Part shown: positions 1 through 30,719 of the stretch, piece after piece | Layout of the letters: every line of letters starts with the position of its first letter | How positions within the stretch are numbered: the stretch's first letter is position 1 | Assembly: GCA_013399305.1 (NCBI GenBank) | Contig: VXAI01000046.1 | Coordinates: 2,612,631 to 2,676,630, forward strand | Length of the DNA stretch: 64,000 bases | From: Rostratula benghalensis | Lineage: Eukaryota; Chordata; Aves; Charadriiformes; Rostratulidae | Direction: 5' to 3' | Position numbers and translations under genes: made by a program | Notes under the pieces: generated by a model | Told to the model about the DNA's origin: nothing | Database searches by the model: none | Seen by the model: the letters and a program-made list of their open reading frames with translations, nothing else

Positions 1-489
1 AAAGATCAAAGAGGAGCTAAACTGCAAAATTCAGTAAGAGAATGAGGCACGCATAGAGCATTTAGGTAAAAAAAATATCCAGTTCTCCTGTGCCTGGGGC
101 GGGGAGGGGGAAGGGAAGAAATACTAGTGTATTATTTTTTAAAGTAATTTGTTGCACCAGTAGTACTGGCCACCCTGTTGAAGAGTTTAGAAGATCCCTG
201 AGCACATTAGTTTCTGACTCTTAACCCCAGCTCCAAAATGATAGGGCTTCTGTTGTTGGTAACGAGATGGATTGTCATTCACAGTTAAGTCAATCATAAG
301 GTGCTTATCTATTTACCCTTTTTTTCACCAATCAGCACAAAGAACTGTCAGAAAATAACTTTTATTTTTCTTCTTTAAATTATAAAAGGGCACAAAATTT
401 AAACAATCAATGTTTTGTGACAGTGGTATAGGATTATTATCTGGCTGCCCCTCAATGACAGACAAGTGATTCAATCGACATTCCTTAGC

Positions 490-536
490 AAAAAAAAGAA
501 AAAAAAAAGAAAAAGAAAAAACAAAAAAGAAGAAAA
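490..536. repeat. A-rich (AAAAG)n low-complexity run
   Basis: This is a run of A with scattered G and one C on the plus strand, which is a U-rich tract in the RORA 3' UTR. Confidence 0.9.
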
Positions 537-744
537 GTCCTGTACAAATATGTATTTTTCCCTGAGGGATCAAGGTTACACCCGCAAGTGCTCTATGTAC
601 ATATTGCACTGTAGAGGAATGAAGAACATGTGCAAAAAAAGCAACAATGATTGAAGCTTACTAATCAAACCTTTTAATCATGACTGCTATGTCATCTTGC
701 ATTTTGGAATGTCGGAACACAGCTATTCCTTTAATCTAAAATGT

Positions 745-776
745 AAAAAAAAAAAAAAAGAAGAAAGAAAAAAGAA
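745..776. repeat. Poly(A)/(AAG) run
   Basis: Fifteen A are followed by A-rich AAG units; this is again U-rich in the transcript. Confidence 0.9.
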
Positions 777-967
777 ACACACACCTCTACTATGGCACAT
801 TCAATGAAATAAAAAGTTTTCCAAAGACAAATAGACAAATTCCATCAAGAAAATAATACAAAGTTCGTTCGTTTGTGGTTTTTTTTGTTTTTTAGAAAAA
901 TTACATTACTTTCTTTCATTGTTTCACATTACAAAATCTTTTTTTTTCATGTTTACACAAATCACAT

Positions 968-975
968 TTTATTGC
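968..975 (-). promoter_or_regulatory. Candidate poly(A) signal overlapping a miR-137-type seed match
   Basis: The minus strand reads GCAATAAA. This contains the AATAAA hexamer (968-973) and GCAATAA (969-975), which pairs with miR-137 positions 2-7 plus the A opposite position 1. RORA has been reported as a miR-137 target in mammals. Whether this hexamer is used, or this site bound, cannot be told from sequence. Confidence 0.35.
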
Positions 976-1156
976 AGGAGTATTTCAAGTGCCATCAAAC
1001 ATTTATAGAAGGGTTAAAAAAATAGAAGTCTCTCTAAAGTGGTCCAGACAAGGCTTTGTATAGAATAAATCTTTTTTCCACCTTCTATTTTTGACTTAAG
1101 TATTTTGAATACATTTTCTTTATTCCATTGACACTTAACAGCCTAGAAGCAGCCAT

Positions 1157-1240
1157 TCACACATACCCACGCATATATTCATGTGCACGCACAAATGTAC
1201 TCTCTCATACACACACACAGGTGCACATACACACACAGAT
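1157..1240. repeat. CA-rich degenerate microsatellite
   Basis: This is an interrupted (CA)n with ACACACACA blocks at both ends and mixed CAT/CAC units between. It reads as GU-rich RNA in the UTR. Confidence 0.8.
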
Positions 1241-3183
1241 ATCTTGGTATCCATACTAAGATAGATAAGCTTTAATAAAGAACAACCAAACTTAAAACCA
1301 GCCTCCCTTTTCACCTAATCCCCTAGTTTGTGAAACATCCATCAATGGTGGAGATGTTGAAGTATATTAGGGCACTTCAAATGACAGTAATGTATCTCTT
1401 TCCTAGAAAGCCAGTGGATAGATACAACACCCCATGGGTATCTCTTTGCAGACTTCAAAGCACAGATTGTTGAAAAACAATGTGTTATTCCTTTATTTTC
1501 AGCTATCCTGGTGTTTTTGTTTGTAGTGAACTGGGCAGATGATGACAATACTCATGTCAATATCCACTGACCCCAAATACAGTTTCAGTATCTGCTAGCA
1601 GGCCACAGTCCCAGCAGTTCTGCAGAGTGATCCCCTCGGCTGCCTTGGGTTCTTACACGGCCCCCACTCTGACCAGGCACTCCAACGTTACTCTGCGTCC
1701 CCTTCCTAAACAGCCTCCTTGGCAGCAGCAGTTTCACTGGTACATCTGCCAGGCTGTATTCCATGCTGTGACCAGGAAAGCAGAGCTCTTGGGCTATGTA
1801 CGCACAGCCTGACTGAACAAGGTGCCAGGACCCAGGAGCTCCCACAGACAAAAATGGCAGCACTTTCTGGCCTGGAAAATCCTATCAGAAGATGTTTTCA
1901 GATGCAAAGGGCTTTCAGCTAAGGCCCTCTCTGGAACCTCTTTACAGTTATGTATTTTATTAGTAAATGCTCCAGAAATCTGTTGTCAATGGCTTATGGG
2001 TGTAAATATGCTGAACTAGATACCAAACAAAGCATTCACATCTAGATGCCTGGTAAAGTACTAATTTTCATCACAAAAAGGTAAGAAAAGGATGTGACTG
2101 AAAGTTAATCCCAAAATATTTTGCCTGGTATTCTACTTACTGTCGGAAGTAGGAGTTGTATCTCACTCTCTAAAAAAGTACAGGTCTTATTTCATTATTC
2201 ATTAGTTGACACTGAAATTAAGTTTAGTTGATCTTTACAGGACTAGCACCTAAGGCTGGTCACATTCAGAAAACCTTGGTTAGTTAGAAGGGTTGCTTTA
2301 AAAATAGGAACACGTGTTAGAATGGAAGTACCATATCGTGCCAGTTACTCCAGTAAGGTAAACAATGACTCTGGGAACAGTGTTTCAGCGAGGCTGGAGA
2401 GGGCAGGTGCTGGGCTGTGAGCTGCCTCTTGGGGAGCAGGCAAGATGGAGCAGCACAAGCAGGGCTCTGTGGACTTTTGCCAAGAGCCCTCTCATGCCTC
2501 CATCCTGGTGCTCACGGAGGTGCAGGCATTCCCCTGCCGGTCTCCTCCGGGGGCACACTGCTCCGTAGGGGAAAATGTCACAGAGGTGAGTGACAGCTGC
2601 CAGCTTCCCTGATGTGGCAGACAATACAATTTCTAAGAGGTGTCACAGCTCAATGTCTCAACTTGACCCCAAAGGAAACAGGTTCAAATCACAGAATAAA
2701 CCCTTGTTCTGCTTGCAACAACCCACTGACCTAATTGTCCTTTTTAAAATAGTTAGGCTTCAGTGTGCTTCTAGTCACTTGTGTTACTTCTCAAGAACTA
2801 TAGCATATAGAAGAGATTGTTTATCCCTGGAAATTAAAGCAGTGGAACATAGTCTGTTTCACTCCTTTTTCTTTTTTTAAGTTCCTGACTTTTTCTTGTG
2901 TCCTTCATCAGAAACTTCTTTCTATAGGGCTAAAGGGCATCCAGTTACACGTCCTCATCTCATCCAAACCAGTTACGCTCCTCTGGCTCGAACAGCCACA
3001 GTTTAGTTTATGTTATTTATTGTCAATCTGCTTCCTTCAGAAGGTTTACTTGCCAAATTTGCTCAGAGACAGTATTCTTCCTAAGGGGAATGGTAATTAA
3101 TAATAATAAAGGCTGCAAGATTGGGCTTCTGGTTGGTTATGCAATATGGGAATCACACTTTAAGAATTGCAGAATGCAGATTT

Positions 3184-3207
3184 ATTATATATATGTGTGT
3201 GTGTGTT
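3184..3207. repeat. (TA)n(TG)n microsatellite
   Basis: Alternating TATATATA passes into TGTGTGTGTG. Confidence 0.85.
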
Positions 3208-4652
3208 AATGATTTCCAGGCGTTATACGGAGTACAAAATAATGTTTTCTAGCAACAGTGTGCCTTTACTTTGTTAGTCTGTCCTCATCTAAGAAGCTTT
3301 AAAGTGCATCTTTTTAAATAAGGAGAGCAGTGGACTTCTCTGTTCAGCTACCTGGAACTGAACTGCTGGATGCTGGAAGAACATGGGTCAGTGTCTCATC
3401 TCACTGAAGTCAAAGACAAACTTCCTATGGATGTTGGCAGACTAGAGTTTGGAGTTTGAAGGCATTGTTTACGATATGGAGTATAAAAGTATGTAATATT
3501 ATGTATAAAAAATTGCTTTTCCACATACATGTCATACACACATACTTTTACTGTAGATACAGACTTGAATAAACGCTTTCAAACCTGGATTTACGGTGGG
3601 CAGAAACACTTACTTAATAGCCTGATTTTCAAGGATGCTGCGTTACTTACGTGCAAGTGATCTGTAATTGCTTAGTTTAACTGTGACCACGGAAACTCAG
3701 CACCTTTGAAAAGAAGCTTTTGACTTGTGCTAAACCTGACCTAAATCTGAATTTAGGCGTGTAATTTTAAACATCCAGGTTTGAAAGATTTGAAAATAAA
3801 AGTACCTTTGAAATTACCAGCTGAAAAGCTCATTTTAATTTAGAAAACTGTCATTATTTTCAACTCTTCCAAAAATTCTATGTAACCATTTCGGGATATG
3901 ACCAGCCTCACTTTAAAAGTAACATGGAAAACAGCAGCATAAATACCTCCCAATGTACCAGTACCTGCCAAACCTTTTTCAGTTAAACTTGAATTTCTGG
4001 TGCACATGCAACACAACAATGAACACGCTAGCATTTAATTTAAAGAAAAAGGTGCAAAATGAAAGTGCCTTATCAATTCAACAAGAAAAGCTATACCAGT
4101 AACTACATTTTATATTAATTAAAACAATATATAAACAATATTTCTTTTGTTATATATAGTCTTCATGCCCATTTACCCTGTAATATATTATAATGCTATT
4201 GTTGCTATTGCTATGGACCCTTTTCATGCCGTTCTGTCTACTGGCAAACTGGTAGGTGAAAAAAATCGTCCTTCATGGAAACAATGAGCAAGTTGTGCAA
4301 ACTGATGCTGAAATCTCTGCAATGCACACCAGTCACTGATTACTAGGTGGACTCTGTTCTGATCAACAAATTGACTGTTCTGTCAAAAGTCTGGGCAGTG
4401 AACTACAAGAGAAAACAACCTTCTGACATTAATACCCTCAGTCTGTGTAAACAGAGGTCAAGGATTGAGAAGTTGAGACAGAAAAAGGGTCCATATTTGT
4501 AGGCATAATGGAAATCATATGCATGAGAAAAACAAGTTCAACTTTGTTTCATTGTTTCCCATCCTTCGCCTGACCCCAACTGCCAAGAGATGTGCAGTGT
4601 GTTGGCTCCCTAGGTCTGTGCAGGGCCATATAAAGTGTCTTGGCTTGCTTGC

Positions 4653-4700
4653 TTTTTTTTTTTTTTTTTTCTTTTTTTTTTTTTTTCCTTTCTTTTGTTT
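4653..4700 (-). repeat. Oligo(T) tract, internal A-rich run in the RORA mRNA
   Basis: On the plus strand this is 18 T, one C, 15 T and then a T-rich tail. In the RORA transcript it reads as an A-rich run starting about 45 nt after the stop codon. It is too close to the stop, and has no AATAAA just before it, to be a poly(A) tail. Confidence 0.95.
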
Positions 4701-4745
4701 TAATGTTTGTACTTCAGACATTCTAGAAGTGCTTAGGTGATACGT

Positions 4746-23488
<18,743 letters not shown>

Positions 23489-26400
23489 CTGCAACAGAAG
23501 CATGCAACCAGTTAATTACATTTTCTTTTAAACACCTTATAAAAGCATTCCCTGATCAGCATTTGTACAGTGAAAACTAATAACCTGCTAAACATTATAC
23601 TGCATTAACTATTCATTGCTGAACTGCAAGGGTCCCCTGGAGGCTTTGGACTAAATTATGGCTGCTCGCTATATAATAGCTTTTGGGTTATTAAAATGGG
23701 TCATTTGAGAAGGTGTTTAAGAACCCACAAGAAGGCTAGAATCAGCATTTCAAAGCCAAAAAGAACAGGAGAGTTCACATTTTGGCCAAAGAGCGAAGAC
23801 AACACTAGGAAGGTTTCTTCCAGTCTTATTCCTGTGAGATCACAAAAGGTAATTTTGAAGTTTGCCCTGTCTGAAAATGAAAGCACCACCTTTTCCAGAG
23901 GGTTCTCCATCCTGCCGTCCAGTGCACGTGACTGGCCAATCCAAAAGAGAAGTAAGGAGGTGAAGAGCAACTGTGTTTTACACAAGAAACCCAAACCTCA
24001 CGTATCTGAGCTGAAAATGAATTATCAGTGCATGTACATGTATTAGCTACCACAGAGCCAACGAGGGAGGAGAGTACAGCAATACTCTGGTCAACTTACA
24101 CAAGACAAAGGCATCGGTGCAGTCTGGAAAATGGCACAGAGATACATGACACTATTTTTTAAATTGAACTTCATCCCTACAAAACTCACCTACTGAATTG
24201 AGTTTAAGCTTGCAACAGAACTCTCTGCCTGCATCTCAGGATGCAGCAGCTTCCCACCTGGCTACATGGATTTAAGGGGGGACTCCTGCGTGCTCAGGAA
24301 TACCTCTCCAGCTGTGTTTGGAGCGCATGGCTGCTGTCACTTTGCTAGCAAGTCTTTCTGGATAGGACCGTGCCGAGGCAGTGTTTTACAGTGTGAGACC
24401 AGCTGTCCACATTTTACAGATGCTTGCACATGCTCACAGAAACTGGCCCTAAGCGTCAGGTAGATAACCAAAAAATGCCAGGAAAGCCCTTTAGCTGCTG
24501 CAATGGTGTTAGAATCAGGCTACGTTAATTCTCCTGAATGGGCTTAGTCCGAAGAGGAGCACAACTGCACTGTGTCTCTAACTGATATGTTAACAATCAG
24601 AAAAGCTGTTCATGTCCTGTGAGGAACTGAAATCCATTCACGAGTTGCCCAGTTGTTTGGGACCTTTTATTTCATCCACTTTATGGCGATCCAGACAGTG
24701 ATAAGACATAAAATCACGTTTAATACTGTCTTACATTGTATTAGCTAAACTTCAGTTGTACTCTTAATAATGTTTTCAAAAAGTCATGTCTAGTCTTACA
24801 AACATTGCATTTTGCTTCCCATGAAAATCCCTAACTGACTGCTCGTTACTAAACAAGAACCATCTCCCACTGCTACTGCATGCTCCGTCTCACTGCAGCG
24901 CAACATCGTAGCTCAAGATCAGGCCAAAACTGTAAGACAACTATGTACTAGAAGTACTAGCAGTGACTGTGCTGAAATACTCCTTCAAAACATTCTCCAG
25001 ACGACACCAAATGCAACGCTTGGAGCAGTGGAGCAGCACCCGAATAGTGCCCACGGCTCCCGGGAGCCCAAGCGCAGCTCAACCGCTCTGCTGAGGAAAG
25101 CTGTGCCCAGCAGCTCCAGCGCGACATCGTGCTGCTCCTGACAGTTCCGTATCAGCGCCTTGCAAAATATTTTCATACAGCAGGATATCACTTGCATCTG
25201 CTTCCATCATAAGGATCTTTGCATTCTTGATCTTTAATCCCCCACCTTCCCTGCAGCAACAAAACAGGAGGCTGAAATCACAAGGTCTGCTCAGGACATG
25301 TAAGAAAGGAAATACTTCTTCCCTGCAGTCCTACAACAACTGTTTTTATTTCACTTTGCTCTCAGTGAACACATTACACACAACAGAGCAGGAAGTGAAC
25401 TAATAAAAGGAAAAAATAAAGCGTATGCTATTTTATTAATGTTACATTAATTATTACCAAAGTATCATATATGTTTACGAAGACAGCTTGGAGCAGAAAG
25501 GGTAGCATAGCCCTGCTTCGCAGCAACCAGGTGAACAACCGACTGACACTGGCAGAAACTCACAATTTGTGTAACGTGCAGTTCAAATTCAGAGAGGAAT
25601 CGTGGGGCAAATGCTGGAACAGATCTACTGATTCCCAGCTGTGCCTTTTCAATATCTGATTATTTTTCTACTCTGCTACAGTGAGTCCACTGCCTTCTCC
25701 AACTCCTTTGACAGGGTAGTGACAAGGCTTATCTCAACAGCTACATGGCAAGGTATTTTTCACATTTCACTTTTATATACATAATTACTGCCTTATTTTC
25801 AATAGGTACGATATAATTGGATCTTGTTTATCTACAATCTCCAGCACATTAGTTAAATCACCCATGAAGCCTGTCTATGCAATCCTGATTTCTTAAGCCA
25901 TAGGACATTTGTGGAGTGTTTCTGCAGGAATGTAAAATGCCTTCAAAGCCATGGCCTAAAGCTTGGTTACTAATAGTCTAAAAGGTGCCATAATTAGTCC
26001 CAAATGCATTTTCCAGGGTGCTTTACTGTTAGAAGAGAATCTCCACAGATTCCCAGGCTCCAGCTGTGCCAGCATTTGCCAACCGCTGTGCATATGAGCA
26101 GCAGCACCAAATCAGGTATAATTTTAGAAGTCCAGATTTCCTTGAACTTACTACATCTTCAAGGTACTTAATTTCCATTAAGGCCACAGCATTTAAAATT
26201 TCAACTCTGAGGTAGAGGACGGTGGGATGAAACTCGGAAACGTAAATGGCTTGGGAATGCCACAACCAATTGTATTACAAATTAATGGACGGAAAGACAT
26301 CAGATCAATTACTGCTCCACGTGGTTGCCTTTGTAAATCAACTCATCGAAATGGAATCCTTGTCACAAGTTCATACACTTTCCATAGAGCATGAAAGGAC

Positions 26401-27264
26401 TTAGATGCTTTAAACTTACTAAATGCAAATTGCCTGTGCCAAGATTATGCATTTTTCTTAGGAGGGTGAAAATATTTTCCCCACTTTTAACTTTGACATG
26501 CAAATATGTACTTGCTAAAACCTTGTTCTTATGCAAACAAGGCAGGTGGGAAATATTTTTACATGTCAGGAATATGTTCCAACTTGGTTTCTCACATTCC
26601 CAGAGTTACTTAAAGCTTCCTACTGTGCTCGTGTTAATTGTACCTGTTCTGTGCTTATATATATATTTATAAGCTATATTTTCCAAGATTATATAAAATA
26701 CTCTAATTCATGCTTTAGACTAGAATTAGCCTAAATTACAGTTTACAATTTCTGTCTCCTGGGGTGGTGCTCAGGCTGATTCTGGTTCATGCATGAGCAA
26801 ATCATTTCTTAAATATGAATTGCAGAAAAAAATAACTCTTGTGGTTGCTTGGAAACCGCTACAGATACCCAGGTGACAGATGTAGTTTGTATTCACAGAT
26901 TAAAGGCCTAAGAATCTTTCACACCCTGAAATAACAGTGCTCCAGAATACTACCAAGGATGTCCTGTGCCAAAGGCAGCAATGGATAGGAGTAAAAAGCC
27001 CAAACAAACCACAAATGCAAGCTCAAGCGCAGAGACCCAACACAAGCATCCAACAAGTTGTTACAGAAACAGCTCCTGGGAGAGAAGTGACTGTGAAGGG
27101 CCGGAGGTACCATCATTAGGAACTGACGTCAAAGACAAGGCCAACTCGCCTCCATAGGAAAGAGCATCCAACATCCACTAGGACCTCTCAGTACTTGTGA
27201 CTTCAGTATGTAGCTATTCCTATCACTGCAGTGTCTGCAGATCTTCCTGCTGCTGTAACATCAT
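23489..27264 (-). other. RORA large intron, 3' end
   Basis: This is the acceptor-side end of the intron (TTGCAG). It is unique AT-rich DNA with a GC-richer patch at 25010-25140. Octamer-like motifs at 26423-26538 are listed separately. No exon or repeat family is recognised. Confidence 0.85.
26423..26538 (+). promoter_or_regulatory. Cluster of POU octamer-like motifs
   Basis: ATGCAAAT occurs perfectly at 26423-26430 and 26498-26505, and ATGCAAAC at 26531-26538, all on the same strand, with an ATGCAT between at 26447-26452. These are binding-type sequences for POU factors (Oct1, Brn2 and relatives). The flanks are AT-rich unique sequence. Confidence 0.45.
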
Positions 27265-27375
27265 GGGATCTTCATTCTACAGCAGGAAAATTGAATGTAG
27301 AGTCCTTGATTTGCTCCAAGTCAGATAGAACAGGAACTTGAGCCCTACCACTACAGAGCAAAAAAAGCCCGTGTC
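27265..27375 (-). mobile_element. MIR-like ancient SINE fragment
   Basis: The plus strand reads TTCTACAGCAGGAAAATTGA, then TTTGCTCCAAGTCAGATAGA and GGAACTTGAGCCCTACCACT. This follows the reverse complement of the MIR core (acag.tgaggaaactgag, then ttgcccaaggtcacacag, then gagccaggattcgaaccc). It is strongly diverged, as expected for an element older than the amniote split. Identified from memory of the consensus. Confidence 0.55.
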
Positions 27376-27817
27376 TTCCCAGTTCTGCCACTTACGTAGA
27401 AACACACTGAACCTTCAGACAGGAAAGTGTATTACAGTCCACCTCAAAGAAAACACTTTTCAAAATAAAAAATTATTTTCCAAGGACTGAAGTTCTTCGT
27501 CCCCATTAGCATGTCTGAATGGAATTTTTGTTCCTAGTGAATTAATTGTCCTGGGATAGAAAAAGGCTTTCACCATTCCTCCTCCTGCTTTCACACCATT
27601 ATTTATAAAATTGTACATTCACATGTATCACGTCATTTTATCCAATTCACAACTGGTATGAAATCTCCAATTTGGTACCCTGGGAAGGGCTCTTCAACTG
27701 AAGCAAAAATCAGTCCCCATTCCTGCCTTTCAGGTGACAGTCACCTAGCTGAGCTGAGCTATCTTCAAAGTTGAGTAATTAGCTGAAGTTAATTGTCTTG
27801 TCTGCCTCTAGAGTGAT

Positions 27818-27888
27818 GAGGAAGAGAGGGAGAAAGAGAAAGAAAAAGAAAGGGAAGGAGAAAGCAAGAAGGAAAAAGGGAGAAGAGG
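27818..27888 (+). repeat. Polypurine (GA-rich) tract
   Basis: About 70 bases are almost purely G and A, with a single C. The RORA RNA carries the polypyrimidine complement. Confidence 0.9.
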
Positions 27889-28719
27889 CATGATGATTCA
27901 TCTCATTCAAGACAGGCGAGATGAACCCCAAGTGGAGATGCCTCCTTGCCACTCATCAGGAATTTAATGACACCTTTATCACAAGCCTAACTTTTAAAAC
28001 GTGAAAGTCAGGTGAATCCTATCAGCTCTTACTATTTCTGAATTTAAAAACTAGCATTTTCTGGAAAGAAAACCCTGTGTAGGAAGTGCTCCTTTTCCCT
28101 CCCTGTGTACGCTGGCACCATTGAGATAAGAGTGTTTCTATGAAGTTCTTCATCGCAGCACCCACCCTTCAGCTCTCAAGGCAGCCATATCAAGAAATTC
28201 CAGGTATACACATTCTTTCTTTTCATTCAGTAAAGATGGACTTAAGCACATACTGGTTAGTCTGCCAGACCAGGCCCTATTTCTTAAAATCTCCATGGGC
28301 ACTGTGCATCCTTCTCCAATCCCCTGGGGATTGGTCTCTGGGGAGAGCACCCTAACCCAAACTGTGGCTGAGACAAGGATGTTCCTCAAGGCCAGATGTG
28401 GGGCAGGACTGCAGCTGGGGTCTCCCAGGGCACTGCTGAAGAACTTATCCCTTCTTTGGCTGCAAGAAATGTTTAAATTCCTTTCCCTGAACGTGGCTTG
28501 GCCTGTCCCCCACTTCACAGGGTATATGTACAATTTTGCAGCCAATTCGGAAGGGCTTTGAAATAAACATACGTATACAAATTGGGCTAACCTGCTTCTA
28601 AAGGGATGCAGTTTGTGCCAGACATCACTGCTAGGGTTGTTTGTAAGTATATTGATTAAATTAGGAGGCATACATATTCACTGACATATTCATACATATT
28701 CATTGACTCAAACAAGGGT

Positions 28720-28890
28720 ACTGCATGTAATGTGGTATTTAAAGCAACATAATATCTGATCACAAACTGAATTAACAAGGAATGATTTTACTATATAATA
28801 TTCTAATCTTCCTGCATTTTCAGCTTCATTACCTAAATAATTTGCTCTGTCATGTACCCTAAGTAATTTGAGCTGGCTGCAAATTACTTG
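28720..28890. promoter_or_regulatory. AT-rich block with perfect 10-bp inverted repeat, candidate conserved element
   Basis: AAGTAATTTG (28861-28870) and CAAATTACTT (28880-28889) are perfect reverse complements separated by 9 nt. The upstream 140 bp is unique, AT-rich and CpG-free. A second AATAATTTG lies just upstream. Regulatory role is inferred only from this look. Confidence 0.35.
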
Positions 28891-29045
28891 TCTCCGAACA
28901 CCTGCAGCTTACAAATGCTGCAATTCTACCAAAGTGAAAGCCAGTGGCAGCACAGCTCTGCCCGTTCCATTAATGTACTACGTTAAGTGACCATCTGTCC
29001 ACCCATATATATGAAAATACTTAAACTCCGTGTACTTCTAAGGAT

Positions 29046-29086
29046 GATGGCTGGTTGGTAGATGGCTGGTGGGTAGATGGCTGGGG
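29046..29086 (+). repeat. 15-bp tandem repeat (2.7 copies)
   Basis: The unit GATGGCTGGTTGGTA is followed by GATGGCTGGTGGGTA and a partial third copy. There is one base difference between the full copies, so it is a young minisatellite-like duplication. Confidence 0.9.
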
Positions 29087-30195
29087 CGTTTTTAGAACAC
29101 ACTGTTTTGATCAAGAGCTGATGGAATTTACCTGCCCACTCCTTGTGTGAAAGGTTTGTTTATTCTAGAAACAATCCCCACCGTAACAAGTTTCTGGCCA
29201 CCATCAGGCCCGCTAGAGATCGCAGTGATACAGAAAGTAACAAGTAGCTCCCCAGAAGAACGAACAAAGCCTGGTATTCCGGAGATTTTGTCTCACAGGT
29301 GGATTCTCTGGGCTCCAGTAGGGTTGAAATTCCAGCAGAAACCTTCCCAGCACGTGGCATGCTCCTTGCGTCTTCCCCTCCGGTACAGATTCTTCTGTCT
29401 GTAGCTCATCTCGGGCTGGGCAGTGTCCCTCAGTGCAGTGTTAGTTGGGCATATTTCTGGGTATGTTTTTAAATTTTCATGGAACATGTAGGAACACATC
29501 TTTGGGATTGCAAATGCTCTCGAGCTTGGGTGAAATGGTTTTGGAAATGAGGAGGACTGGGGTGATGGGCAGAAAACCAGACAAACACAAACAACCTCTC
29601 CAAGCCTTGTTTCCTTAGGAAATCACACTAGTAATAAAATAAAATAAATACTGAGGTTATGCTGGTATAAATCCTTTGAAGTATGTGGGTGTGATGGGTG
29701 GAGCAGAAACGAACACAGCTACCAAAGGATTAATTAAAAGTAAAGTGTGTGTTTGAGGTGTTGCTCATACAAGGCAGAAATGCTGCAATGCCAAGACTAG
29801 ATCTGTGGGCCCAGGCACAGCTGGATCCTCCGAGCAGGTCACTGAGACTGCACACACAGCGCTCTGGAACGCTGAAAACATTCCGCATCAGAGACTATCA
29901 AAGGAGATGCCCAATGAATAGCACAGAACAACCTGAGCACTTTTGGGGCTTGCAAGACTGACTTTTGGGAATAAATCTAAATGCTTTCAACCTCTGTTAC
30001 TGATTCTGACACGTCAAAGGGAACAGTGCAGTGAGAGCTCATTCTCATACTAGCACCGCTAACCTTTCTGTTCATTGTTTTACTTTAAGCCAAGAGACTT
30101 CACTTTTTAAAATTTAAGAACTAGAGGCTTGCTATTATATGAAGCACTGGTTTCCACAAGGATACTTGAACGCCTACTAAAAGAAGACTATATGA

Positions 30196-30405
30196 AAAAT
30201 GGTTTGGATTCTCCACCACCTCTCTGGGCAGCCTGTTCCAACACTCTGGCACCCTCAAAGTAAAGAAGTTCCATCTCATGTTTAGATGGAACTTCTGTTC
30301 AAGTTTGTACCCATTTCTTATTGTCCGGTCACTGGGCACCACTGAAAAAAGACTGTCCTCATCTTCTTGACACCCACCCTTTAAGTATTTATGGGCACAA
30401 ATACT
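30196..30405 (-). mobile_element. CR1 LINE fragment (internal 3' portion)
   Basis: The plus strand carries the reverse complement of the CR1 reverse-transcriptase C-terminal region. Landmarks are CCACCTCTCTGGGCAGCCTG, TTCCAACACTCTGGCACCCT and CACTGGGCACCACTGA. It lacks the CR1 3' terminus and is inactive. Confidence 0.85.
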
Positions 30406-30719
30406 TTTGTGAAAAAAAGTCAGCAATTTAGTTTGCAGATGAAAACTAGATTATTTCATTTCCCTTGTTAAAGGAATGACAGACAGGCAGAGACAACTGT
30501 AGCTTGGGACTTCACATTATGAGACTGTACCGCAGACTAAACTACAAAATCAAAACACTAAACTACAAGCCCAGGCTGAAAAATAATCAGGAATGCTGGA
30601 TCCAGCTGTCTTCAGTGGTCTAGGAACACAGAGAAGTAGTTCTTGGAAAGATGAATCTCTTGTTACTTGCTGGGGCATACAACTGAAATCTTGTCACTTT
30701 TTTTGGGTGTTTATGAATA

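Larger units (their letters stand above)
1..4745 (-). other. RORA: RORA 3' untranslated region (long; end not determined)
   Basis: The sequence after the stop codon is AT-rich and holds no credible coding frame. RORA transcripts in other vertebrates have multi-kilobase 3' UTRs, so most or all of this stretch is probably transcribed as UTR. Several AATAAA hexamers occur on the minus strand (for example at 3181-3186, 1492-1497, 1119-1124, 968-973 and 361-366), so the real cleavage site cannot be chosen from sequence alone. The small open frames on both strands here come from A/T-rich runs and are not genes. Confidence 0.8.
27376..30195 (-). other. RORA large intron segment
   Basis: This segment holds a purine tract (27818-27888), a hairpin-forming AT-rich block (28720-28890) and a small 15-bp tandem repeat (29046-29086). 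A 173-codon minus-strand frame at 28150-28671 has no recognisable domain and is taken as chance. Confidence 0.85.

Noticed and set aside
325..609. 94-codon minus-strand frame with a Phe-rich stretch
   Set aside because: The Phe-rich part comes from translating the A-rich simple repeat; it lies in the RORA 3' UTR.
28150..28671. 173-codon minus-strand open frame
   Set aside because: Composition is not protein-like, no family is recognised, and nothing around it suggests a gene.
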